The translations under genes and the position numbers were made by a program. This document shows, in pieces, positions 13,180 through 27,230 of a stretch of DNA of 64,000 nucleotides. Position 1 is the first letter of the stretch. Every line of letters begins with the position of its first letter. The notes beneath the pieces are model-generated. The model was not told the DNA's origin and searched no databases. It saw only the letters and a program-made list of their open reading frames with translations. The DNA is from Glandiceps talaboti (lineage: Eukaryota; Hemichordata; Enteropneusta; Spengelidae), in the NCBI RefSeq assembly GCF_964340395.1, contig NC_135555.1, forward strand, positions 8,628,931 to 8,692,930. The letters run 5' to 3'.

Positions 13180-13397
13180 AAACCAGATGGACAGGAATTG
13201 GTAAAACAAAACCAGGCAATCCAACAAGGCAAAGAGAAAACAGCACCAGCTAAACTAACCAATCAGGAAGTAGACAGACAACACAGCTAAACATAGCCAT
13301 GTATGAAGAATGCAACAAAACTGACCAATCAGGAAGCAAGCAAAAAACCCCAAAGACAGGGAGTATTGCAGCACTAGCTAAATCAATCAATCAATCC

Positions 13398-13429
<32 letters not shown>

Positions 13430-13830
13430 GGAAGTACAATCTACACAACACCAGCTAAAACACAACATCAGTAAAACCAACCAATCAGGAAGCAAGCAAC
13501 ACAAGATAAACCACCAAGACAGGGAGAATTACAGTATCAGCTCATCCATCCAATCTGGAAATAAACAACACCTGGTCCAGCTAAACATATAACCATGTAC
13601 AAAGAATGCAGCATCAGCTAAACCAACTAATCAGGAAGGACCAGGGTAAATTACCACACCAGACAAACCATCTAGGTTATAGGAAGAGTGCAGCAGGATG
13701 TATAAAGCACCAGCTGAGCCTGAATTAGCAAGGCAGGCAGAATGCAATATCAGGCACACCAGTGGGAATGGGAAGATACAACACCAGCCAAACGAACTGA
13801 GTAAGAAGTGTGCAGCACTTGGGATTATCA
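13180..13830. repeat. Degenerate CCAATCAGGAAG-bearing repeat field
   Basis: The core ACCAATCAGGAAGcAagcaa recurs at least six times with irregular spacing, together with CAGCTAAAC segments and an (AATC)n block (13381-13430). It reads open in one frame because of the repeat (runs of SINQ). Confidence 0.7.
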
Positions 13831-16568
13831 TATAATTACCTTTAGGTGAACACATTTTGATGACATTTATATCTTTAAATAATTTAATATTTCACATCTG
13901 TCTCTTCCAAACGTCACAATGCATCTTTGTGTAATGATATCGACCAATTATTAATCCAACTGATATAATCCTAAATAAACTCTATGGTATAATAAAGTTT
14001 GTCAATTATGTGCCTGAAATAGGAAGAGCATTGTATTGTATATTAAAGTAAATAAATATTCAGTGCTGGGTGCTGTGTACACATGATATCAAAAAAATAA
14101 TTGATCAGTACACATGCTCTTAAAGCTTATATTTACCCCTACTTTTCCTTGTTGATTGTAGCCTAGGAAACTGAAATCTGTGTTAAATTATTTTTCCTCT
14201 TGATCTTGTTTCACAGATGGACAATGGCATACATTTGTTACCATACAGAATGATTGGGAGAGGTGAAATGCTTAGACAGGAAATGTGCAATTTCACATTT
14301 CAGTATGTAGAGACTATCAGGTAATAACAAGAGAACATTTGAAATGGCTTGGTTTTGGCATCAGTGCTGGAGACTATTCCACAGACCTGCCAATCAGTGT
14401 GTGATACAATGATTGAAACTTGAAAGAGCTCAAGACCACAGGGAAATAAGACAAGACCAAGAGAGATAATTGCTTTATATTAAAGTGTGTAATTCTTTAC
14501 AATATATCTCGATTTAAACAAGTAACCTCTGAACTGTCACTGGTTATCTCATCAGCTGGATTCTTGACTTACTCTCTATCACATCTTAATCTAACCATTA
14601 CGAGTACAACTCACAAAAACTAACAATACAACTAATACAAAAATAGCATGGGTGCCTGTGATGTAGGTTCAGGTCACGCTTTTATCAGTTTGTTTATATT
14701 TGTGGAAGTTATACTGCAACACTAACAACATAGCCAACATGATGATACACATATTGATTAGCCAATTTGCATATTTTAATCAAATTAACAATCTAATCTC
14801 TATGTACACCACAGAAGTCTCTCCCTACATTTCAGTTATATATACTGGGCATGAGTTTCTAACATAATAATTCTGTGTAAATGTACATGCTGATTAGCTA
14901 ATTTGCATATTCATTCATCACCTCATTACAGTTTCGACAATCAAATTACTACTTATTCTCTTGTAGTATTAGTGTTGCATATAGCTGCCATGTGTTTTTG
15001 AAGTCATACTTTTATACCGTAACAGCAATTTGCTAATTTGTATTTGTATCAGTTGTAGTTACACAATTCAGAGTCATAACTATTAAACAAAAGTTAGCAG
15101 TTGAGGTTCTTGTAGTTCGTTTTATTTGCTAATATCTCAACATATTATTTGTCAAAACCATTTGTCAATCAAAAGTCTCTCATCACAGAAGCTTCCGTGA
15201 AATTGGTTTCTATATCAATGATTCGATAAACCTTTCTTAGGATGGGTTAATTTGCTTTGCGTAGAACACAACTTTAAAAATTTCCATCTTCAAGACATAT
15301 TCTAGCTGAACTGATAAATTATTTGTACTGCCAAATTTGGGCATGTCCATGCAATTGCTGAAGATGAGCTTGAAATCCATTGACATGTAGAATGATCCAT
15401 ACTTTTACAGTGATATTTAATAATAAAATTATTGGGCAGTATCAAGTAATGATGAACATTACACAATTTATATGGGCCACAAGGTATTTTTGTGATTGAC
15501 AGTTCAGTTTTAATTCATTTTCTTTCTTTAATTGAAACATTTATCAGATGGCACATAATAAAACTTCACAAATTTCATACAAGTCAATATATTTATGCAT
15601 TTGAAGTTTCATTTCATTTTAGTGAAAGGAAATAACATTTCACAACTTAAGCTCTTAGTAAATCCGTTGCTATGGATACTACAGTACTTTACTCACTTAT
15701 GTCATATGTTTGCAACACGGTTACCAGGCCCAGAGGGCATTTGTATGACTAAAAACCAGCCTACAGGTTACAAGGCAAAGCCTAAAAATATCAGTTACCG
15801 CTGAACAGAAAATCTACTGAAATATATACCATCAGGTGTTGGCATTTCACAGAATGCACACATATATATTATTTAAATTTCATGAATTTTCATGAGAACA
15901 AATCAATACTTCATGGAGATCTGTATTTATTTTAGTATTGACTTATGGTTTGTTATATAGAAAATTTGGCGAAACTCAGAAATTCACTATTACTATTAGT
16001 ATTAACATATCTGCATTGTATGATTTGCGAAATAATATCTGGATTGGGAGGTAGGTTTACCTCACCATCAAACTTAAATGCCAAGTCCATATGTTTATCA
16101 CTACACCTAGACAACATGACTTATTGCAACTGCCTCTATATGACTCTATTATTTTACTTCAGGCTGTCTTAGTTTTGTTATTTTCACTCATGTCTATGAT
16201 CTGTTACACAAAAGTAAATTCTATGTGCACAACACACCTGATAATTGCTCAAAGTAAAAATTGAATTCCTTGAGAACATAATATCAAATACACTGCTTTG
16301 TTGTCTTTACAAATTACATACATATATAACTATGAAAACAATTTTTTTATCTTGACTACATGAAGTGTTTATTTTGGTATCTGCAATCTATAAAAGTACA
16401 TACCCCTATCATTGCATAATTGATTTGACAGCTCTAATATCAGCTATCAGTAACATCTTTTTTGACCTTTTAGTGGTTGCCTGGCAACCATATTCTTGGA
16501 AGCAGTTGGTAATTTAACAGATGTGAGTTCTAAGTGAGCAGTAATGAGTACAATACTGGTGCTGAGGT
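13831..16568. other. Non-coding AT-rich DNA
   Basis: There are related TGATTAGCYAATTTGCATAT segments at about 14755 and 14890, and otherwise unremarkable sequence. No exon with splice sites and homology was found. Confidence 0.5.
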
Positions 16569-16578
16569 ATGTTTGCGT

Positions 16579-16905
16579 ACATGTATGTATGTATGTATGT
16601 ATGTATGTATGTATGTATGTGTATGTATGTATGTATGTACATTGTATGTATGTATGTATGTATGTATGTATGTATGTATGTGTGTATGTGTGTGTATGTA
16701 TGTATGTATGTATGTATGTATGTATGTATGTATGTATGTATGTATGTACATGTATGTATGTATGTATGTATGTATGTATGTATGTATGTATGTATGTATG
16801 TATGTATGTATGTATGTACATGTATGTATGTGTGTATGTGGTGTATGTGTACACATGTATTGTATGTGTGTGTATGTGTATGTTGTATGTGTGCCTGTCT
16901 CTGTG
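16579..16905. repeat. Long interrupted (TATG)n microsatellite
   Basis: Over 300 bp of TATG repeats with TACATG and TGTG interruptions. Open in several frames on both strands (poly MYVC / HTYI); none of these is a gene. Confidence 0.97.
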
Positions 16906-17476
16906 TGTTTGTATATCCATGCATCTTTTCGACATATTAGTGCATCACCATATCTATTCAAATAAATTTCCATAACATCAGCATATTTGCATAACTTGTA
17001 ATTTATTTAATGATTGCAGGAAACAACCATTTTTAACTAACATCCTATGCAGCCTCTCAGTCTGTAACAAATAACCTCATACAATATCTTTTAAGCTATT
17101 TAATTGTCAGTTTACCCAGTTTCAGAGGTCAGAGTTATAATAGATTCGTATGATTTGCAATTTCAAAACAATTGTATATAGACAGAGAGACAAATCAGTA
17201 ACATATCTGCCTTGCTGTGGACATCACTGACGGCTTAGTGACAGCTGTGTTGAATATGTCTGCTACTTGTCTTCAAGTCGCTGTGGAACTTGTAGAACAG
17301 AGAGACAGAATTTTGTCACGCAACCTCAAAGAGTAGTATCAAATGTCTAATTCTGCAGATATGAAATAACACATCAAAATAGTATCATAACCAGCTTTTG
17401 CATGAAAGAGTCAAGGGAAGTTATACTTATTCACAGTAGAATACATAGGAGTTCACAATGTACACTGTTTTGCTAC

Positions 17477-17821
17477 TTAAATGGGCCTGCCACTCCAAGA
17501 ACTAGCAGACACATATATATATTAGATTACTTAGCACTGAATATTCATGACTCCTGAATGCTTATTACCTAAATAAATAGTCATGAATATTCAGTGTTCA
17601 TCTAATACATATAATGTACATCTGTTAAATCTCATGAGACAACAGTTGACCACAACAGGGACCACTAAAAGAACAATGAAGGTGAAACACAGTTTCAATT
17701 AGGTGTTTCTTGGAAATCGTGCAAAATTTATGTGATGTGAACTCACATGAAATGACTCTCCAGATCTAAAAGTTTATGATATTAATTTACATGTAATTCC
17801 AGGAATGACATTCCCCTTTAA
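17477..17821. mobile_element. TTAA-flanked foldback MITE, copy 1 (left arm deleted internally)
   Basis: TTAA at both ends (17477-17480 and 17818-17821), with inner ends ATGGGCCTGCCACTCC and the complement of AGGGGAATGTCATTCC. The centre is a near-palindrome around CTGAATATTCATGACTCC and its complement. It is homologous to the copies at 48619 and 49854, but about 100 bp of the left arm is missing. TTAA target sites are characteristic of piggyBac-type elements. Confidence 0.75.
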
Positions 17822-17824
17822 GGA

Positions 17825-17960
17825 AGAGTGCAGTGGGTAAAATCTACCTGAGTCACGTGAAGTCATTTTATCTTGTTCTATCAAAATTATGGTAACATAT
17901 CGTATGGAAATCTACGCAAGCATTAATACTCCTTTCTGTTACAAACCCTAGCATAAAACA
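17825..17960. repeat. Diverged copy of the GGTAAAATCTACC dispersed repeat
   Basis: GTGGGTAAAATCTACCTGAG and the following CCTTTCTGTTAC segment match sequences at 23370-23520 and the tandem array at 50930-51290. This indicates one dispersed family. Confidence 0.5.
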
Positions 17961-18343
17961 CTCTCTGATGTCAGTGTGAATTTCTTGTTTTATCTCTATC
18001 ATACAGTTTATATAAAACAAATCACTTCTTCATATTTCTTCACCAGATTGAGAATCATTAAAAGGTCAGATATATGTTATATAGAATATTTATCTAAAAA
18101 ATAAAAGTGAATGTACATTGAAATATTAGTACTCTTAATTACTGACATTTTGATATATTTTTGGGTTCTACAGTCTAAATATCAAATAAAAAATAAGGAA
18201 CTTGTGTCTCACATAAAAGTCAACATGATGTGTGGCAAATGCAAATTCAACTCAGTGACAAAAGAGTGTGAGTAATATGTACTGGTAATTGTCAGTAAGG
18301 GTTTGATAACTCACAACTAGATCTCTCAGTGCATATACATGTA

Positions 18344-18712
18344 AGGCCCCCCAAAAATATATCTGGTTCTGGTCAGCGCACGCGTGTCCCGAATACCCTC
18401 GCATCGATCCTTTTTTTTCCGATAATTTTTGCTTTCCCGTTCCTTATTTATTCCTGATATCAGGAGAACAAGCAGCTGAAATCTATCCTACATGCCAAGA
18501 CTGCTTAAATACAAAGGCTAAACTGCTTTGAAGAAAAAAGAAGTTTTTCAAGAGATAAATATGATAGAACAGAGTATGTAAAGTGTCAAAAAAATAAGTA
18601 TTTACTAATTTGCAAAAAAAAATAAAAAATTAGAAAAAAAAAAAAATTCGCGTCATCGCACCACTTTAGACAGTTTACCCTGACCAGAACCAGAAGGTTT
18701 TTTTTTTGGCCT
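18344..18712. mobile_element. DNA-transposon MITE with TCTGGTTCTGGTCAG inverted ends
   Basis: The left end AGGCCCCCCAAAAATATATC continues into TGGTTCTGGTCAG. The right end, read on the other strand, is AGGCCAAAAAAAAAACCTTC continuing into TGGTTCTGGTCAG. The 369-bp interior is A/T-rich and non-coding. The TIRs of about 30 bp match over two blocks separated by A-run slippage. I do not recognise the superfamily. The flanks suggest at most a 2-bp TA duplication. Confidence 0.75.
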
Positions 18713-18713
18713 A

Positions 18714-20140
18714 ATGCTTCCATCAAAGACACTATACATTGTTTTATTTGGTATTTAATTGTATGATACTCTCACCTTGTACATGTATAGTGGCCATGGC
18801 AATGTCCTGTGATGTAAATTTTAAAGTTTTAATGGTCAAATCATGACAATGCACTTTTAAACAGTACTAGTAGTGAACAAAGTGATTACGATATCATGGT
18901 CAGATCAGAACATACATTATTCTACATTATAATGTACACAACTTTGTACATTGTACTAGGACAGATCAGTCAAGATCTGAACATCATTTATGCCATACAT
19001 GTATAACAGATCAGTCATGGATTCACACATACAATGCTAGAATGGGTGGAATGGCTAGAACACATCACCAGGATAGATTGGATCAAGATAGACTGTAATT
19101 AGTTAGCTAAGATTGGTCAGAATAGCACTCCTTGGTGATGGAATAGAACTGATCAATCTGTCTGTCTGAATACAAATATACTACTCTGAACAGAGCACCA
19201 TACTGTACGTAACTGCAACAGATTGGTTGTGGAATAACTATACATGTACAACACATACATATAGGATGGAATAATTGGGTCAGGATTGACCCTCTATGTA
19301 CTTTTAAGTCAGATTGGACAGAATAGAGTATCACGGTGTAAATCTATAGAAATGATCACGCTGAATAATAATGTAACCCTGTACATCTTTACACTGACAA
19401 TCTTATATGACACTCATTGAACCCTTAAATCAACTTAATAACTGTACCACAGAGCATGATGATCAATCACACAGAGGGTCCTTACAGTTGACTCAATAAT
19501 GGTACTGTGGTGATCACTCACAGTGCTTTTGTCAGCCAGCCTACTCTTCAAAATAACACTCCTTTCAATATGCCTATCATTACTGACAAAAGAGGGTTGA
19601 CATATAAATTGTCACTGTACAGCTATATCACTAGGAGTCCCTAGACTCGTGGTGACAAAGGCCCCTTAGGTCACTCATATTTTCCTTGGCTGAACAAATA
19701 AAAATATTGGGGGATAACATCTAATTACCAAAATAATCCTATGAGGAAAAAGAATTCTTTTTTTTTTTAAATATCTTTTTAAAAAAAATATATATGATAA
19801 TTATCACTAGAAACTGTTACTATACAGAAACTAAAATCATGACAAAGTATTACTAGATTTGGATTACAAATGTGATAGTTGATATCTTTTATTACTGTAT
19901 TTTATAAGTACAATAACAGCTTATATTAAGACGATAAATCTCCACAGATAGATGACATCAGGTGCTTCCGATGACATTTGGATGGTTTTATTACAAATTT
20001 CGATGGATGGATGTAAGCATCATCATACATCAAATGTGAAATAAGGAAAGCTATTCTGAACAGATATGACTCAGTTACTTCCTGTGATTCACTGTACAGG
20101 ATTAATGAGAAAACAACTATCCCATCTTACTATTACCTAC
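18714..20140. other. Non-coding DNA, no gene seen
   Basis: Contains several diverged AGATCAGTCA / GATTGG segments at 18960-19330 that look like an eroded repeat. No exon was recognised. Confidence 0.45.
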
Positions 20141-20144
20141 CAGT

Positions 20145-20262
20145 ACTGTCCTACAAACCTACCACTAACTACTGATACTGTCATATTAACTAACGAACCT
20201 ACCACTAACTACTAATACTGCCATATTAACTATTAAACAAACCTACCACTAACTACTGTAAT
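20145..20262. repeat. About 45-50-bp tandem repeat, three units
   Basis: ACCTACCACTAACTACT recurs at about 20157, 20199 and 20243, with CTGYCATATTAACTA between. Confidence 0.75.
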
Positions 20263-22870
20263 GCATGTGTATAGTGCATGGAGAATTGGCAATGTCTTTT
20301 ATCAGTTGAATTTATAAAACCTTTCTTTGGGTGATAAATATTCAAATCTTAGTTCACAATCATGATTTCAAGATTAAAGCTGAGTGAAATCACAAAAAGA
20401 AGTCAACATATATTTCACCAGTTGACAAATCATTTGCTGTACTACAAAATACTTATAACTTATAAGGATGCTTGATTCAACATATGTTTTATGTAGGTTC
20501 GGTTTTATTGCCTGTAAATAAATGATGCTTTCATCAAAACAACACACTGTTGTCACTACAACGGGATAGCTATAAATAATGTTAGTTTATTGGTGAACAA
20601 TATATCATGTCATTCCTATAATTGGGTACTTATTCTTCATGTCATTCCAATACCACAGGGATGAGAATTATTTCAAATGAGACACAAGTCCAAAGTAAAT
20701 CAAAGGATAAAGTCACCATAAAACTGACTTATAAGTTACTATTTCCAAGTCATATCTTACAAATGTAATTTCCAGACATTTGCTATGAGTCAGACATGGT
20801 TGCTATAGCGATTTATTACATTATATTGAACTCTATTATTAAACTATATGCATGGAAAATTTCAAAACAGTGTCAATGGTATTGAGACACTATTGCTTAT
20901 AGTATATGCAAACCAAGTTTAATACATTCAAACACAAAGTATAGGATTTATAATATATATCACAAAGACACATATGTCTACATTCTTTGGTTCTGCAGTA
21001 CTCAAAATAAACGTCTATTTGTTCAAAAGTGTTGTTATTTGTTTTCCTAATTTTCATAATCTGTGATCATATCATATTTCATAATCAAATCAATTGTACT
21101 AGAGAAACTAATACTCTATGGTTGCTATGGCTATGGTAATTGTTGCTATGGATTTCTTTTAATGATTTAGGGATGTTTGTTGTCTAGATCATCCAGAACT
21201 TTCTTCATACCTTTCTAATAGTACAATCTGGCTTTGGAAAATTAATTCAGCGGAAACCCATAGTTTATAATGCTTGTCTTTATAACCTAAAACACCCACT
21301 AGTGTAGTTGCTATGGGTACAGTTATAGTTGCTATGGATTCCATTATACATTTAGAATGCAGGCATACCTGTAAGTAATATAGGCAGAGTGCCTTTCTGA
21401 TTCATTAAATGACTCTTTCTTCACATGTGTTTGACAAAAGCAGCAGCTGCAGCAAGAAGGAAAAATTGCTGAGTAATCACTTTATAACTTAGGTTAAATT
21501 ACAGCATAGAAACATCAATCGCTTTTTCATGAAGTTACTCTTTCATGGATGTTTAATACCATGGTTATAAAATCTTACCATGTAAGCAATTATCAACAGG
21601 ATGATATACTTTGACCAAGTTGTATTATCAAATATAACCAACAAATATATTTACATTTTGAATTCAGTATCCAAATATATCACATAAAAAACAGCAAATA
21701 ATCATGATAAATGAATTACACAGCATTATGAGAACATAAACGAGATCTTGCAGTCTTCTGACTGAATGAAACAGACATGTGAAACCAGACAAGGGACGGA
21801 GACACATAATTCACAATCTGAGCTATTGAATAATGTTGACAAAGCAATTCATTAACAAACTCTTTAACTGCATGCTAGCATAATGAACTACATTGTAATG
21901 CAATGGAGTCTATACTACTGTGTTAACTATCTTGTGAATTGAGTGGTGCCTTTTTAAAAAAAAAACTTTTTGTCATGGTCAGATTAAATCGTCATGAATT
22001 GTCTGTGAGTTGTGAATAAAGGCACAAATCAACTACAAGCCTTGAGTCTACTTGGATAGTCTATTGCACACACTGGGGTCATAGTGTCACTGTAAATCTG
22101 ATATTGTGACCCAAGAATAAGATACAATAGTTGAGTGGTGACCCTCAGGTGTATTTTATCGTTTGCTATAATGATTTTCCTTTGATGGTTTATAGCGGAC
22201 AACAATTAGAAGTACTAGATCATGACTTGCGTCATCACAACAAAAGCTACTGACAAGTTTTCTGTTCACATGTTTTAGTAACCTGAAAGTTCAGTCAACA
22301 ATAATACATCCAATAGTAAACCTTAACTTTTATGATTGTCTTCAAAACCACAAGAATGGCATTGTATTGGTAATTTAATATCTAAGCCACCCTGTTTTCA
22401 TAGGTATAACCTTACATCCAAAACAAGGCTCTTAAATAACTGTATATGATTACAACAACATTGTTATAGAAATGAAAGTTGCAAACCACTATTCCTGGTT
22501 AACAAATGATTTTGGCAGTCATAAAGATTTATTACATCAAGGACTTATAGGTATACAGACTTCTAATGGATTGTTTACCATTAAATTTGAATACCTACAA
22601 CTAGGTATGCAGTTTCATAGTAAAACCTTCTCAAAATTTTTTAGTACTTCAAGATTCAAGAACAACTAAGTCTACAACAGATTATTACATTTTAACCATA
22701 GATTAAACCTGAAATATACAAAGTTTGAGATTCAATAGAATCCAGAATTTGGAGGGAAAAGTATACTTGAAATACAACATTACTTGATATCCATCAGTAT
22801 AATACCTACAATAGTATTATGTACTATACCTTGTATATTGTATAAAGATTTGTATAAATTTGCATATCAC
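20263..22870. other. Non-coding DNA, no gene seen
   Basis: GTTGCTATGG motifs recur at 21120-21345. A 65-codon frame at 22472-22669 has no homology that I recognise. Confidence 0.45.
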
Positions 22871-22878
22871 ATATAGAC

Positions 22879-23180
<302 letters not shown>

Positions 23181-23369
23181 AAATGTCTAATTCTATACAT
23201 ACAGGTTTATTGAACTATTGTCTATTATCTTAAAGCAAAAAGCACACATGTTATAACTACAAACTGTACAGGATTCAGACTAATTACACATTTGAGGTAT
23301 AATTTCCATGACAACTGAATCATCTAACATCCATGTCTTATTAGCCTATATCATGCTTGAATTACTCTG

Positions 23370-23520
23370 TGTTTTTATTTAAGGATGATAAGCTAGTAAA
23401 AATCTACCTGAGTTCCCCAGTCATTTTATTGAGGTTCCCCACCAAAAAAATGGTACAATGGTACAACGTAAACCAGTTTACCTGTTCCCCCTTTCTGTTA
23501 CCACGGTTCCCAAACCTTAA
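23370..23520. repeat. Dispersed repeat related to the 51-kb tandem array
   Basis: GATAAGCTAGTAAAAATCTA, AGTTCCCCAGTCATTTTA and CTTTCTGTTACCACGGTTCC correspond to the 73-bp units at 50930-51290 and to 17825-17960. Confidence 0.55.
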
Positions 23521-24200
23521 AAAAAAACTTAATTTAATAGCACCTATACGACAATGCAGAGTCTCTGATAATAATTTATGATATTTGGAAATAATAATTT
23601 GTCATTAAAGCAATCCCTACAGTAATTGATAAATATATAGAAAATATTTATGAATAAATATAAATGAATGCTTAAAATGAATGCTTAATATTAATATTTA
23701 AAATGAATATTTAAAATGAATGCTTTAGACTCTTTATTGATGTACATGTATACATACTAAATTGGTAAATCTGTATCGACAATTGAAATATTAATCATAA
23801 TAATAGTGTATATGATTTGTAAATTGGTTAAATCATCAAATTTTAGGTCATCTTGATTAATACATGTAAAGTACTTTCAAGTTGAAAAGTGTTGTATTAT
23901 CAACTTTAACATTGTAGTACACCCCTGACTATGCTGACTTGACGTCAGTGACAATTTGTGATTTGCTGCCAAGAAATATTGTGACTCTGTGAGTAGAAAT
24001 TTTCATTACCAAGTATGAACCCAGAACCCATGAACATTCATTCTCACAACTTTCAAATCATGATTATAATACTCTTCCCTATCCAATAGCACCATAGAAT
24101 TTGACCGATATATCATATGTACATCCTGAACATAGACAGACAAATTGATGGACAATTCCTACAATTTCTATAGCCTAGAATCCAGGTGATTGGGGATTTT
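23521..24200. other. AT-rich non-coding DNA
   Basis: A TTAAAATGAATGCTTAAAAT repeat is present at 23660-23730. Nothing else. Confidence 0.45.
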
Positions 24201-24522
24201 GAATGAATTCAAAACCACTATTTGTATGCATTCCAGGCTAACAATTACAACTAAATTGGGGAGAAATTTCTAAGGTTTCAATATAAATTCCATGAATCAA
24301 AGAAATTTATAGCATTTTGCAAAATGCACCTGTCATACCTGTCCAATTTATTAGTGTGTGAGTATACAGCTCACTTAAGTTGTCATGTGTATGCATAATT
24401 GCATTAATCTAAAATTACAATAAATGTATAAAAAATGTAACTTTTAGTGCAAGTCGTATACTACAAGTCTACAACCAATAACTAACAACACTGTTTGATA
24501 TTCAGTTACATACCTCTCAAAA
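24201..24522. repeat. Direct duplication, copy 1
   Basis: About 320 bp, including CAGGCTAACAATTACAACTA, TTGGGGAGAAATTTCTAAGG and GTGTGAGTATACAGCTCACT, repeated in the same order at 24834-25096. Confidence 0.8.
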
Positions 24523-24833
24523 TACAGTGTAGATAGGATTAATTATCTTAGTATAGAGTATTGCATTTTCATTATTTTTATTCTGTGGGACTCATAACAT
24601 TTCCACTTTTAATGTTATTTTATCAAAATTTCTGACTTTCACATCATTATTGAGATATTTCCGTTGAAACTATGTAGATTCAAGTAAGGGAATATCGAAT
24701 CACAGTACTTTTTTTTCACTTAGACTAAAATAGTTTGCCAATGAAAAACCACATTGCTAGTACAGTAGTAGTGTTAGGGAGGCCTTATCTATTTCTATGG
24801 AACACCTTTAAAAGGATGGGCTGGTCAATCAAT

Positions 24834-25096
24834 TGAATGAAATCAAAACCACTATTAGCATGCATTCCAGGCTAACAATTACAACTAAATTGGGGAGAAA
24901 TTTCTAAGGTTTCAATATAAATTCCATGAATTAATGACATTTATAGCATTTTGTAAAATTAACCTGTCGTATCTGTCCAATTTATTTTTAGTGTGTGAGT
25001 ATACAGCTCACTTTAGCTGTCATGTAAAAAGTCTAAACCAAATAACTTAAGGCTAACACTGTTTGATATCCGGTTACATACCTCTAAAAACACACA
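24834..25096. repeat. Direct duplication, copy 2
   Basis: Same segment order as copy 1, with about 60 bp lost before the CACTGTTTGATAT block. The intervening sequence (24523-24833) is unique. Confidence 0.8.
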
Positions 25097-25109
25097 ATGC
25101 TATTTTTTT

Positions 25110-25450
25110 TTAAATTTTGCTATAGAGGGCACCAATTTTTAAAAATTATTTTGCCCAAATATGCATTTGTGGGGGTCGTCATCTTACCATAAATGATGTG
25201 ATTTTTTTCAAATCTTGCCATGGGGCATCAATTTTTAAAATTACTTTGCCCAGATATGCATTTGTGGAAGTCACCATCTTACCATAAGTGATGTGATTTT
25301 TTTCAAATCTTGCCATAGGGGCATCAATTTTTAAAAATTTTACTTAAAATTATTTTGCCAAAATATGCATTTATGGGGGTCGCCATCTTACCATACACGT
25401 GTTAAGTGACATGATTTTTTGACAAATTCTGTTGTAGAGGGCATCATTTT
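25110..25450. repeat. About 105-bp tandem repeat, three and a half units
   Basis: Units contain GGGCATCAATTTTTAAAA, TATGCATTTGTGGGGGTC and CATCTTACCATAARTGATGT. The third unit carries a short internal insertion (ACGTGTTAAG). Confidence 0.8.
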
Positions 25451-26683
25451 TTTTTTCATTATTCAGCTCGCGATTGACAAAATAGTGTTGGTTGGGTCAT
25501 GAGAAACATAGAAAAAAAATAGGGTTGCCCTTATGGTATTTCAACTTTGTGAGTTGTTACATACTTGAAGCTTTACAAGGCAACAATCTTGTAGCTGTGA
25601 GTTGATAATCACTGTGCATTATTAAAACAGATCAAAGTGGAATGTAACATATATATCTTAGTAGGTAGAAAGTTGAAAGGTCAAATTGAAACCCAGACAT
25701 CTCTCAAACTGGTAAACAAACAGAAACTGATAAATACTGGTATTGTGGTAAGCAACTCAGTTTAGAATGCCACGATACTATATTTAGTTTTATATTTCCA
25801 TTGAGTCTAGTTTTACATAAATCTCCAGGGAGCCCTCAGTCACTCCCTAGGGAGCCCTCAGTCACTCTATATATATACATATATGGATCTACTATTTGTG
25901 GATATTTTCAATATTATAAAGTATCAAATGTTCTGTACAAGTATTAGATTTCCAAAAAAAAGAGTTTCATATTTACATGGTGTAACTTGAGTTTATTCAC
26001 TGAGTGAGAAACTGCTACTATTTTTAATTCACTATATGGTATTACAAGGATTTAATTGCCATGGTAACATACCGATATCAACACAGATTACTGTTGTCAG
26101 TCTGGCCTTACAAGTTACATTCAGGCCTTAAATTCTGAAAACATGTGACAAACCATGGAATGCACACAGTACATATGAAACTATCTGACATATTGCTCAA
26201 CAAACTCTAGAAAAACACTTAACATTTAGTTGACCTCTAGGGCAAAGGTCAAACTGATCTTGTGGCAATAGTGAAGGACAAGTTATTCCAAAAATACTGC
26301 TAGATTCCTACATTGTTGAAATCAAAAATTAGTAAATTTTACAGAAAATACGCAATGCAATCTTTTGAACATAAGATTTTTAAATTTTGATGGAAGAATC
26401 ATTTTATAAATCCTGAACATGTCTAACATACTACATAGAGATAAGTTGTTCTCTGAATTGAGAAGTAGAACAAGCTGTCTTGAGTTAATCTCAAACTGGG
26501 CTAGAGATAGCTACCACTGTCACCAACTGTTTGACCTTGACCTTTGCAGCAAGGTCAATTAACACAGAAAAATCTAAATGGAATTTAGACCTTACTCTCC
26601 ATATATATTACCATTCTTTGACCATCAGCTATCACTGTATGAGGTATATAACCTTTCTCTATAAAGCACTGACAAGCTATACT
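25451..26683. other. Non-coding DNA
   Basis: A 24-bp direct duplication AGGGAGCCCTCAGTCACTC occurs at 25828-25865. No exon was recognised. Confidence 0.45.
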
Positions 26684-27230
26684 ACATCAATCATGTCAAC
26701 AAGTAATTAGGTAGTTAGGTGTTAATTAAAGCACTCATAAATCAGTTACTGTCTCCTGAGTGAACTGTTAGATAATATTTATTTATTACATTAGTAGGTA
26801 AATTAAGATGTGTTGTTCTACTCAATTAAACAGGATATTTTATGATGTTACAGTAAGATTATTCAGAACTAACAAGAAATTATAATTCTTTAACATGATA
26901 TGTTAAACTAAATATAAGGTCCTGAAATGTTGTGGATTCATCATATAACCAACTATACTTGAACATAGAGTACCTAGAGAAAAATATTAGTAGTCACCAC
27001 TACTAGGCATTCCCTGCCATCAATCAACAACTCTGATATGACTTGAGAGATGGTCGCATGATGTCACATAAGTTGAACTTCGTTCATTTACGGGGGAAAG
27101 GGGGTCTGGTGTCAATGCTATTATCTAAGAGTTCATTCAGGATACAAGAGAGATGACAGACAGTTACTGATTTATGCGTGTTTTAATTAACACCTGACTA
27201 CCTAATTACTTGTTGACATGATTGATGAAA
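26684..27230. repeat. Inverted repeat, arms about 80 bp, spacer about 370 bp
   Basis: Left arm 26684-26765 (CATCAATCATGTCAACAAGT, AATTAGGTAGTTAGGTGTTA) and its complement at 27140-27227 (TAATTAACACCTGACTACCT, AATTACTTGTTGACATGATT). The spacer is non-coding. Probably a foldback transposon remnant. Confidence 0.7.

Noticed and set aside
16447-16975. Six long overlapping open frames on both strands (poly MYVC and HTYI proteins)
   Set aside because: They are translations of the (TATG)n microsatellite, whose unit has no stop in several frames.
22472-22669. 65-codon plus-strand frame starting MKVANHYSWLTNDFG
   Set aside because: Not repetitive, but no family match and AT-typical composition; not enough support for a gene.
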